A stretch of DNA of 64,000 nucleotides from Nitrosomonas sp. sh817. GTDB taxonomy: Bacteria > Pseudomonadota > Gammaproteobacteria > Burkholderiales > Nitrosomonadaceae. Each line of letters starts with the position of its first letter. Within the stretch, counting starts at the first letter, position 1. The position numbers and the translations under genes are program-made. Below the pieces are notes generated by a model. It searched no databases and had not been told where the DNA came from. It worked only from the letters and a program-made list of their open reading frames with translations. This document shows, piece by piece, positions 7,412 to 13,600 of this stretch. The DNA is taken from positions 62,001 to 126,000 of the forward strand of contig NZ_CP133083.1 of NCBI RefSeq assembly GCF_030908545.1, written 5' to 3'.

Positions 7412-8398
7412 ATGTTTTATCTCGGTATGGATATTGCCAAGGCAAAATTGGATTGTTGCCTTTTACTTAACGAAGCAGGTGATAAACGTAAATCCAAGGT
7501 CATTCCCAATACTAAAGCAGGCGTGAGCGCATTGTTGGAGTGGACGGCCAAACAAGGTGTGTCGGCTGCGCAACTGCACGTGGTAATGGATGCCACTGGC
7601 GTATATCACGAGCAAGCTGCTTTGGCTTTAGTAGATGCTGGGGTAATGGTTTCGATCATCAATCCGGCACAAGTTAAAGATTTTGGTCGAGGCTTGGGGA
7701 TACGCACTAAGACGGATGGTGTGGATAGTGTTGTACTGGCGAAATATGGAGCGCTGCTCAAGCCTGCGGCATGGCAGCCGCCATCGGTGGAAGTCCGTGC
7801 ATTACAAGCACTACTAGCCCGGCGTAATGCGGTGGCGGATGATTTGCGCCGAGAATTGAACCGGCAAGAAAAGAGCGAAGCTATCGAGACGCCTGAACTG
7901 ATTGTCCAGTCTATCGCTCAATCTATCGCCTTTCTTGAAGCAGAATTGAAACGGCTGCAACAAGCGATAGACGATCACATCGACAGGCATCCCGGTCTGA
8001 AGCGGGATATGGTTCTGCTGACCAGTATTCCGGCAGTAGGTGAGCGAGTGGGAAATAACCTCCTGGCGATCATGCACGGCAACCGTTTCGAATCTGCCGA
8101 ACAAGTGGCAGCTTATTTGGGTTTAGTGCCCGTAAAACGGCAGTCTGGAAGCACGGTGCTGGGCCGGGCCCGATTGTCAAAGGCGGGCCCGGCGCGAGTA
8201 CGCGCCGTGCTATACATGGCGGCAGTGATCGCCACACAATACAATCCGCACGTCAAGGCACTTTATGAACGGTTACTCGCCAGAGGCAAATCCAAAATGT
8301 CCGCTATCGGAGCTGCTATGCGTAAGCTGGTGCACTTGTGCTTCGGCGTTATAAAATCACAACAACCTTATCACCCAAATTATCCAAAAATTGCTTGA
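7412..8398 (+). CDS. IS110-family DEDD transposase
   Basis: 328 residues. The N-terminal RuvC-like DEDD domain begins with YLGMDIAKAKLD (first Asp) and continues through VVMDATGVYHE and TKTDGVDSVVLAKY. A central coiled linker covers residues about 135-200. The C-terminal Tnp_20 domain contains LTSIPAVGERVGNNLLA, YLGLVPVKRQSGS (candidate catalytic Ser) and LSKAGPARVRAVLYMAA. An AGGAG ribosome site precedes the ATG. The length is usual for the family and no frameshift or stop is seen, so the gene is probably functional. It recombines DNA under the guidance of the element's bridge RNA. Confidence 0.9.
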   Translation: MFYLGMDIAKAKLDCCLLLNEAGDKRKSKVIPNTKAGVSALLEWTAKQGVSAAQLHVVMDATGVYHEQAALALVDAGVMVSIINPAQVKDFGRGLGIRTKTDGVDSVVLAKYGALLKPAAWQPPSVEVRALQALLARRNAVADDLRRELNRQEKSEAIETPELIVQSIAQSIAFLEAELKRLQQAIDDHIDRHPGLKRDMVLLTSIPAVGERVGNNLLAIMHGNRFESAEQVAAYLGLVPVKRQSGSTVLGRARLSKAGPARVRAVLYMAAVIATQYNPHVKALYERLLARGKSKMSAIGAAMRKLVHLCFGVIKSQQPYHPNYPKIA

Positions 8399-8427
8399 CT
8401 TGAAAGACGGTATCTACAATTAGGGCT

Positions 8428-8463
8428 GGTAGGATGTGCCGACTGTAAGGAGGCGCATCAATC
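8428..8463. repeat. REP element upstream of the RAYT gene
   Basis: Contains GATGTGCC ... GGCGCATC, an imperfect palindrome, preceded by GGTAG. A near-identical copy in the same orientation lies at 9393-9428, so the two flank the truncated transposase and higBA. Confidence 0.75.
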
Positions 8464-8495
8464 AAAAAACGTTTTAAAACAGGAAAACAAACGAA

Positions 8496-8789
8496 ATGAC
8501 AGAATACCGGCGTGCGTATATTCCTGGAGGTTCCTGGTTTTTTACGGTCAATCTTGCCGAACGCAAGACCAGCCGCTTATTGGTCGAGCAAATCGATTTG
8601 CTGCGTAGCGCATTTGAATATACCAAGCAACGCCACCCTTTTCGCATGGATGCCGTCGTTATTTTGCCGGATCACTTACACTGTATCTGGACGTTGCCGC
8701 AGGCCGATGCGGATTTTTCAACCCGGTGGAAACCAGGCATGGGATCAGATACGGAATCGCGAACTCAGCAAACCAGTTGTAACATGTAA
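8496..8789 (+). pseudogene. Truncated REP-associated tyrosine transposase (RAYT, Y1_Tnp family)
   Basis: The first 79 or so residues match the RAYT N-terminus: YRRAYIPGGSWFFTVNL, a helix, and VVILPDHLHCIWTLP, where HLH is the HUH metal site. Full-length members run to about 150-180 residues and carry the catalytic Tyr in the C-terminal half. Here homology stops after FSTRWK near 8732 and 18 unrelated residues follow to a stop, so the Tyr is missing and the protein should be inactive. The sequence after the break leads directly into the higBA promoter region, suggesting that a deletion or insertion brought higBA into the gene. Confidence 0.8.
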
Positions 8790-8804
8790 CCTGATCGGTT
8801 ACAT
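8784..8804. promoter_or_regulatory. Candidate HigA operator
   Basis: Perfect inverted repeat ATGTAACC-TGATC-GGTTACAT with 8-bp arms, ending seven bases before the higB start. Antitoxins of this family usually repress their own operon through such a palindrome. A further GTAAC half site lies just upstream. Confidence 0.55.
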
Positions 8805-8811
8805 TAAGATT

Positions 8812-9090
8812 ATGATCAAAAGTTTCCGCCATTCTGGATTGGAGCATTATTTTCTGAAAGGAATAAGATCGGGCATTCTGGTCGCGCATGAGCGCCGGAT
8901 TCAATTGATTTTGTCGCGGCTGCATGCATCCACTTCTCCTCAGGATATGGATTTGCCGGGATTGCGATTGCACAAATTGACAGGAAAAAGGAAGGAAACC
9001 TGGTCGGTCAGTGTCAGCGGAAATTGGAGAATTACATTCGAGTTCGACGGAAAAGACGCAATAGCTGTTAACTATGAAGATTATCATTGA
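8812..9090 (+). CDS. higB: HigB/RelE-family toxin
   Basis: 92 residues from the ATG at 8812. RelE fold of the HigB type: [14 protein letters not shown] with [34 protein letters not shown] and the end VNYEDYH. Members cleave mRNA on the ribosome; the conserved Lys/Arg-rich core and the C-terminal YEDYH are family features. The open frame extends upstream to 8512 through RAYT sequence, but homology begins at 8812, so that ATG is chosen. The stop is nine bases before the higA start. A palindrome just upstream suggests autoregulation. Confidence 0.88.
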   Translation: MIKSFRHSGLEHYFLKGIRSGILVAHERRIQLILSRLHASTSPQDMDLPGLRLHKLTGKRKETWSVSVSGNWRITFEFDGKDAIAVNYEDYH

Positions 9091-9098
9091 GTGAAATT

Positions 9099-9389
9099 AT
9101 GAAAATGCACAATCCACCCCATCCTGGGGAAGTTATCAAAGAATTATGTCTGGAACCGCTTGGACTTTCCGTAACCGATGCGGCGAAAGCCTTGGGTGTC
9201 AGCCGCAAAACCTTATCGGCTTTATTAAATGGCCGATCCGGTATCAGTCCTGAAATGGCATTGCGATTGGCAAAGGCGTTCGATACTTCAGCGGAAAGCT
9301 GGCTCAATCAGCAAATGCAATATGATTTGTGGGCTGCCGAACAGAATCTGGGTGAGTTGAAAGTAGAGAAGCTTGTTCACGTTGTGTAG
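9099..9389 (+). CDS. higA: HigA-family antitoxin, XRE-type DNA-binding protein
   Basis: 96 residues from the ATG at 9099 ([12 protein letters not shown] is the usual family start; a TTG at 9087 is less likely). A helix-turn-helix covers residues about 20-65: [20 protein letters not shown] followed by [18 protein letters not shown]. It neutralises HigB and represses the operon. Toxin-first gene order is normal for higBA. A REP copy starts four bases after the stop. Confidence 0.88.
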   Translation: MKMHNPPHPGEVIKELCLEPLGLSVTDAAKALGVSRKTLSALLNGRSGISPEMALRLAKAFDTSAESWLNQQMQYDLWAAEQNLGELKVEKLVHVV

Positions 9390-9392
9390 CCC

Positions 9393-9428
9393 GGTAGGAT
9401 GTGCCGACCGCAAGGAGGCGCATCAATC
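9393..9428. repeat. REP element downstream of higA
   Basis: Same sequence as the copy at 8428-8463 apart from two changes in the loop (GACCGCAA here, GACTGTAA there). Same orientation. Confidence 0.75.
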
Positions 9429-9480
9429 ACTGAACCTGTCCGGGTAGTTATGAATACACAAAAGCCTAAGGAGAAGTACT

Positions 9481-9741
9481 TTGCCTGAGATAAGCCGATT
9501 CCTGGGAATTATCATCGCGATGTATTACAACGATCACGCACCGCCGCATTTTCATGCCAAATATGGTGATCATGTTGCGGCGATCGCGATTGATAGCGGT
9601 GAAATCGTCGAAGGCCGTTTGCCGCCACGGGTTTTGGGTTTGGTACAAGAGTGGCGCGAATATCATAGGACAGAACTTACAGAAGATTGGAATCTCGCGC
9701 GAGCAAGAAAAGCATTGAAACCAATTGAACCGTTGGAGTGA
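9481..9741 (+). CDS. DUF4160 domain protein, probable partner of the next gene
   Basis: 86 residues, starting at TTG seven bases after an AAGGAG ribosome site. The DUF4160 signature MYYNDHAPPHFHAKYG is present, with a cluster of His residues that could bind metal or RNA, followed by GEIVEGRLPPRVLGLVQEW. Function is not established. DUF4160 and DUF2442 genes are often adjacent and have been listed as a possible toxin-antitoxin pair; here the two overlap (stop TGA within GTGA). Confidence 0.8.
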   Translation: MPEISRFLGIIIAMYYNDHAPPHFHAKYGDHVAAIAIDSGEIVEGRLPPRVLGLVQEWREYHRTELTEDWNLARARKALKPIEPLE

Positions 9742-9746
9742 TCATC

Positions 9747-10028
9747 ATGCTACCAAAATTACGAGAAGCAAAATATCAGCGCGACTACCGCATCTGGCTC
9801 AAATTTGCTGATGGCGTTGAAGGTGAAGTCGATTTGGAAAGCGAATTGTGGGGGGAAATGTTCGAGCCATTGAAGGATAAGTTGCGATTCGCGGATTTTG
9901 TATTGCATAACGAACTCGAAACGCTCGTTTGGTCCAACGGAGCCGATTTTGCACCGGAGTTTCTTTATCAAAAACTGTGCCCTGATTATAGGCTTAAGCC
10001 TCAATTGGAGATCGGCGTTTCAAGGTAG
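9747..10028 (+). CDS. DUF2442 domain protein
   Basis: 93 residues from the ATG at 9747, nine bases after a GGAG site; a GTG at 9738 in frame would add three residues. The family pattern is visible: YRIWLKFADGVEGEVDLESEL, LRFADFVLHNELETLVWSNGADFAPEFLY. The fold is small and mostly beta. It is likely co-translated with the DUF4160 gene. Role unknown; proposed antitoxin-like or DNA-binding partner. Confidence 0.8.
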   Translation: MLPKLREAKYQRDYRIWLKFADGVEGEVDLESELWGEMFEPLKDKLRFADFVLHNELETLVWSNGADFAPEFLYQKLCPDYRLKPQLEIGVSR

Positions 10029-10107
10029 CATGGCAACGCGCAATTGTTATTGCGCCGAATTATAATAAGGCATGAAATGGCAAGCGGCCTGATTATCGGG
10101 CAATGAT

Positions 10108-10368
10108 ATGGATTTTTCGGTTTCTACCTTTTGCTTGGTTGCCCTATCCATGGGATTTGCCAACGTTTGCGGCACGCTGTATTTCATTAACCTCAGTAAT
10201 AAAAACCCGCATGCTGCGGCGTTTTGGTCGGCGGTGCTGATACTTGCCAATGCATTTACCATTACCAGTTATGTCGAAAACCATGCGTACGTTGCAGCCG
10301 CGTTCATCGGCACTTATCTGGGCGCCTACGGGACGCTGAAGTGGCAACAGAAGCGGGAAAACAGTTGA
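10108..10368 (+). CDS. Small membrane protein of unknown function
   Basis: 86 residues with three hydrophobic segments at about 7-28, 37-55 and 60-76, and a basic C-terminal tail (KWQQKRENS), which places the tail in the cytoplasm. No family recognised. It sits between the accessory block and the YqhA-like gene, on the same strand as both, with no clear operon link. Confidence 0.6.
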   Translation: MDFSVSTFCLVALSMGFANVCGTLYFINLSNKNPHAAAFWSAVLILANAFTITSYVENHAYVAAAFIGTYLGAYGTLKWQQKRENS

Positions 10369-10468
10369 GTCAGTTGATCGGCCGGCTGCATCCGGCCTAT
10401 CTGTCGCCCGGGAACGCCGGATTTCGTTTTTATCCGCCGCTATGTTAACCTTCCGTACTTTTTGAACC

Positions 10469-11086
10469 ATGAATAATATGCAGCAAAACAATCATTCCAC
10501 GCCTTCCAGACGCATTCCTTCGATCGCTTATTTTCTGTTTCTGACCCGCTGGCTGCAACTGCCCTTGTATTTTGGGCTGGTATTGGCGCAGTGTGTATAT
10601 GTGTTTCACTTCTGGGTTGAGCTGTCGGATTTGATCGGCGCGGTGCTGGGCAATCAAAGCGCATTGCAGCATATTCTCGATACGGTGACGATTAAAGGCG
10701 CAGACAGGCCCGAGAAGCTGACCGAAACCGCCATTATGCTGGTGGTGCTCGGGTTGATCGATGTGGTGATGATTTCGAATCTGCTGATTATGGTGATCAT
10801 CGGCGGGTATGAAACCTTTGTTTCACGCATGAACCTGGAAGGTCATCCGGATCAGCCGGAATGGTTGTCACACGTCAATGCGTCGGTATTGAAAGTAAAA
10901 CTGGCGACCGCGATCATCGGTATTTCGTCGATTCATTTGCTGAAAACATTTATTAATGCGGCCGCTTACGATGAAAAAACATTAATCGCGCAAACCGGCA
11001 TTCATCTTGCATTTCTACTTTCCGCGATTGCGATTGCTTATTGCGACCGCCTTATTTCGCAGGTCGACCGGCATCCGGAGGCGTGA
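10469..11086 (+). CDS. YqhA/UPF0114 family inner-membrane protein
   Basis: 205 residues with four hydrophobic segments (about 22-45, 70-105 as one or two, 135-155 and 165-190). It fits the UPF0114/TIGR00645 family (E. coli YqhA): FLFLTRWLQLPLYFGLVLAQ, MISNLLIMVIIGGYETFVSR and AIIGISSIHLLKTFI. Function unknown. An earlier Met at residue 1 and another at residue 4 are both possible starts. The gene converges with the porin gene downstream. Confidence 0.8.
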   Translation: MNNMQQNNHSTPSRRIPSIAYFLFLTRWLQLPLYFGLVLAQCVYVFHFWVELSDLIGAVLGNQSALQHILDTVTIKGADRPEKLTETAIMLVVLGLIDVVMISNLLIMVIIGGYETFVSRMNLEGHPDQPEWLSHVNASVLKVKLATAIIGISSIHLLKTFINAAAYDEKTLIAQTGIHLAFLLSAIAIAYCDRLISQVDRHPEA

Positions 11087-11154
11087 CAGGGGCACCATGC
11101 GCCTAGTTGCGGCGTTGTCTCGAAGCCGTCTAAAACGAACTGCTTGATGCGAAA

Positions 11155-12543
11155 TCAGAACGGCAGCACAAAATCCAGCGAAAACAAAATCTGGTCTTTG
11201 TGGCCGGCGAAAGGCCGGTAGGCTTCAGCGCGGTAAGCATCGACCCGGTCGTAGCGGATATTGGGGCGGACGCGTAATTTCTGCAACAGCGGGGCTTTAA
11301 GTCCTAGCGATTTAGCGGCTTTCCAATTTAAACCGACAGTGAAATCATAATAGTCGGCGGGGGTGATGGTGACTCTGCTCAGATTGCCAGCGTAACTTAC
11401 CGCGGTGCCGTTGACCATGTTGGTGGCGGCGGCAATCCGGAACGGCGACGGATTGCGGAAGCCGTCTTGATCGCGATACCATTCGGCGCGCGCACCGATT
11501 GCCAGATTGTCGGTGATATCGTAGTACAAGTGCGCAATGGCGCTCATCCATTCGGCATCCTGAACCACATTGGTGTATTTAAGGTTGTTCAGCAGTATCC
11601 CGCTTGCTTCGCCATAAACATGGTGTAATACCAGTAAGGTTTTCGGAGTGATTTTGTGCTGCAGCACGACGTTGTAGAACGCCCAGATTTCATCGCTGCG
11701 GCTGGATACCTGCCCGTAGGTTCCGGAAAAATGAAACGTGGTGGTTCTGCTGTCGCTTTTCCAAGTAAAACCGGCGAGTCCGGACCAGTTCCCCAATTGC
11801 TTGTCCCAGCCGCCATCCCAGCCGCCGTTGGCGCTGCCGGTGAGCGGTCCGCCCAGAATTTCCCAGTTTTTATTGATGGTGTAATTAGCCAGCATGCCGG
11901 TGTGCGTGAAAGGTTCGCCGACGTTCAAGGTGTAGGCGCGGGTATAGAAGAAATTATCCGGCGCGGGAACGGTTTCAAAGCCTGTCGGGGTGTAGAAATG
12001 CCCAAGCTTGACATTCAGTCCGTTACCGACCGGCACGTAGGTCTCTAAATATGCTTGCGGTAGTGCAATACCGTAGGTTTTCGAGGAGTTGCAGCACAAA
12101 TCCAAATCCCAGTTGCTTCTTTTCATCGGTTCGCCGGTATTGACATCAAAGGCCGGCACGCCAAAGGCTTGCGTGAAAATGGCATCGGTTCCGAACATGA
12201 AGTCGAAGCGTCCGCCGAAATCCCATGTTTTTCCTTCGGATACGACCGAGCGGCGTAAAAACAGGTTGAATTGGTTCAATTGAAAGCGGTTCGCCTGATC
12301 GGCAAAAATCACCGGGCCGTTGTATCCGCCCGATTGGCTTGGATTGAAGGTTGCGCCGCCATTAACCCAGCCGCCCAATTCCAGACGGCTTTGCTTGATA
12401 AAATTTTGTAACGGATCGGCGGCTTGGGTAGTTCCTGGAAAAAAAACATAAAGTAAGGCACTGCTTGCGACAGCAGCCAGCAGTTTAGGGAAGCGCTGAT
12501 TAATTGACTGCACGAGCGAATTGCTTCGTTGCGCGGTACTCAT
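11155..12543 (-). CDS. Outer-membrane beta-barrel porin-like protein (signal peptide start supplied by a MITE)
   Basis: 462 residues from the ATG at 12543. A signal peptide is present: a polar n-region of 19 residues, the hydrophobic core LLAAVASSALLYVFF, and cleavage after TTQA. The mature protein starts LELGGWVNGGATFNPSQSGGYN and continues as alternating amphipathic strands rich in Tyr, Trp, Gly and Asn to a terminal Phe (FSLDFVLPF), typical of outer-membrane barrels of the OmpL-like porin-2 type. The frame stays open to 12861, but that part lies in repeats. The first 19 codons and the start codon lie inside the 147-bp repeat at 12487-12633. No other Met precedes the hydrophobic core. The transported substrate is unknown. 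Confidence 0.75.
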   Translation of the reverse strand: MSTAQRSNSLVQSINQRFPKLLAAVASSALLYVFFPGTTQAADPLQNFIKQSRLELGGWVNGGATFNPSQSGGYNGPVIFADQANRFQLNQFNLFLRRSVVSEGKTWDFGGRFDFMFGTDAIFTQAFGVPAFDVNTGEPMKRSNWDLDLCCNSSKTYGIALPQAYLETYVPVGNGLNVKLGHFYTPTGFETVPAPDNFFYTRAYTLNVGEPFTHTGMLANYTINKNWEILGGPLTGSANGGWDGGWDKQLGNWSGLAGFTWKSDSRTTTFHFSGTYGQVSSRSDEIWAFYNVVLQHKITPKTLLVLHHVYGEASGILLNNLKYTNVVQDAEWMSAIAHLYYDITDNLAIGARAEWYRDQDGFRNPSPFRIAAATNMVNGTAVSYAGNLSRVTITPADYYDFTVGLNWKAAKSLGLKAPLLQKLRVRPNIRYDRVDAYRAEAYRPFAGHKDQILFSLDFVLPF

Positions 12544-12633
12544 TCCCTCGCCTATCAGATTGATAGCTCTCGGTTGTTGCGTTCCGTGCGCCTCGCCCTT
12601 CATCACGTTCGTTGAATTAATCAGCGCTTCCCT
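12487..12633 (-). repeat. MITE-like element, 147 bp, copy 1
   Basis: Ends are AGGGAAGCGCTGATTAATT and, at the other side, its reverse complement AATTAATCAGCGCTTCCCT. An inverted copy of the same length lies at 28718-28864 and a shortened relative at 13517-13600. No gene inside. It covers the porin start codon. Confidence 0.8.
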
Positions 12634-12635
12634 GG

Positions 12636-12775
12636 CAGACCGTTGAAAAGCCATCTGCGTTGCCGCTACGGTGCTAAAAACAGGTTCAAAATGCTCATTT
12701 ATTACGCATAAACTGCGATTTTTCGGGTGCTTTCGCCTTATATCGGCTGCCTCAAAAACGTTTTTCAACGGCCTG
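12636..12775. repeat. Second MITE-like element abutting copy 1
   Basis: About 140 bp bounded by CAGACCGTTGAAAA (12636-12649) and TTTTCAACGGCCTG (12762-12775), a 14-bp inverted repeat with one mismatch. No credible gene inside; it only forms part of the spurious upstream extension of the porin frame. Confidence 0.55.
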
Positions 12776-12828
12776 TTAAACGTTCGCATCATTTCTTGAT
12801 AAATATTGTCAGGTTCCGGCATACGCAA

Positions 12829-12888
12829 AAATTCCATTCCCCCGCTTCCGGCTTTATTCAAACCGGAACAGCAAGGGGAATGGAATTT
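12829..12888. repeat. Long hairpin upstream of the porin region
   Basis: Arms AAATTCCATTCCCC (12829-12842) and GGGGAATGGAATTT (12875-12888) are perfectly complementary. A second stem, TTCCGG (12846-12851) with CCGGAA (12863-12868), is nested within. No T run follows, so it is not an obvious terminator. Confidence 0.6.
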
Positions 12889-12954
12889 CCTAAAGGTTGC
12901 GCTTAGCTACGCTATATCGTCACATCATAATCGATAGGCTATTTTATCCGTTAA

Positions 12955-13404
12955 TTAATTCAAATTGTCGGAATCTGATTTCAGTTTTACTTTAACTTCG
13001 CGCGCAGCCGCCGGATCGGTTGTTTCAGATGGCTGAGCGAGCTCGCGTTTTAATAATTCCGCTGCGACTTTGCGATGGAATTCCGCTTTTCTCAGCGCAT
13101 CTTGCGCTTCTTGCTCATAATGACGAAGATTCGCGGTTGCATGCGAATGGAAATCCTGTCCGCGTCTGCCATAATATTCGCTGTGTCCTTCGTAGTCTTT
13201 GAGCAACGCTTTATTCTGTGTCGCTTTGCTATCCATTTCTTTAGCCACGTTATCGTAGTACGAAGCCAAGCTATTATGCTCTTGATGGGTTTTCGCATTT
13301 TTGGCGGCAACATCTTGCGGATTGACCGGGCCGACTTGCGCGCAACCGATCAATACCAAAAGGATGGGTACAATAGCGAGGTAGATAGATAGTTTTCTGT
13401 TCAT
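12955..13404 (-). CDS. Small alanine/histidine-rich lipoprotein
   Basis: 149 residues from the ATG at 13404 (an upstream in-frame Met at 13440 would spoil the signal sequence). N-terminus MNRKLSIYLAIVPILLVLIG followed by Cys gives a lipobox (LIGC), so it is a lipoprotein. The mature part is helical and charged, with many Ala, Lys, Glu and His and a probable coiled coil at about residues 30-115. I do not recognise a family. It stands alone between repeats and divergent or unrelated neighbours. Confidence 0.65.
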   Translation of the reverse strand: MNRKLSIYLAIVPILLVLIGCAQVGPVNPQDVAAKNAKTHQEHNSLASYYDNVAKEMDSKATQNKALLKDYEGHSEYYGRRGQDFHSHATANLRHYEQEAQDALRKAEFHRKVAAELLKRELAQPSETTDPAAAREVKVKLKSDSDNLN

Positions 13405-13516
13405 GATGGATGACTCCAAATTGATCATGGTGTGCATCATAACGAAGCGGGTGAAGGATTAATATTGGGGAAACTCTGGTTTTTTTCTAAGGGAAACCCT
13501 TAACCCTTGAATTGTT

Positions 13517-13600
13517 AGGGAAATACCGGTCAATTGCCTGCATAAGCGATCCGTTGCGCTGAGCGGTCGTCTTGCCCGGCAAATTAATCAGTATTTCCCT
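13517..13600. repeat. Shortened MITE-like element, 84 bp, copy 3
   Basis: Ends AGGGAAATAC ... AATTAATCAGTATTTCCCT match the ends of the 147-bp copies; the middle is shorter and diverged. One end encodes the last residues and stop codon of the histidine kinase. Confidence 0.65.

Larger units (their letters stand above)
7206..8415 (+). mobile_element. IS110-family insertion sequence (about 1.2 kb)
   Basis: Holds one DEDD transposase gene and an upstream non-coding leader of about 200 bp. The six-base word GTATCT occurs at 7206-7211 and 8410-8415, at plausible ends. Deleting the DNA between them rejoins the flanks as CAGCCCAACC-TTGTA-TC-TACAA-TTAGGGCTGG, a near-perfect palindrome. This supports those ends and a palindromic target, as is usual for the family. 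There are no long terminal inverted repeats, as expected for IS110. The exact core bases cannot be fixed from one copy. Confidence 0.7.

Noticed and set aside
12544..12861. N-terminal extension of the porin frame (MNKAGSGG...)
   Set aside because: It reads through two repeat elements and a hairpin. The signal peptide begins at 12543 and an upstream start would bury it.
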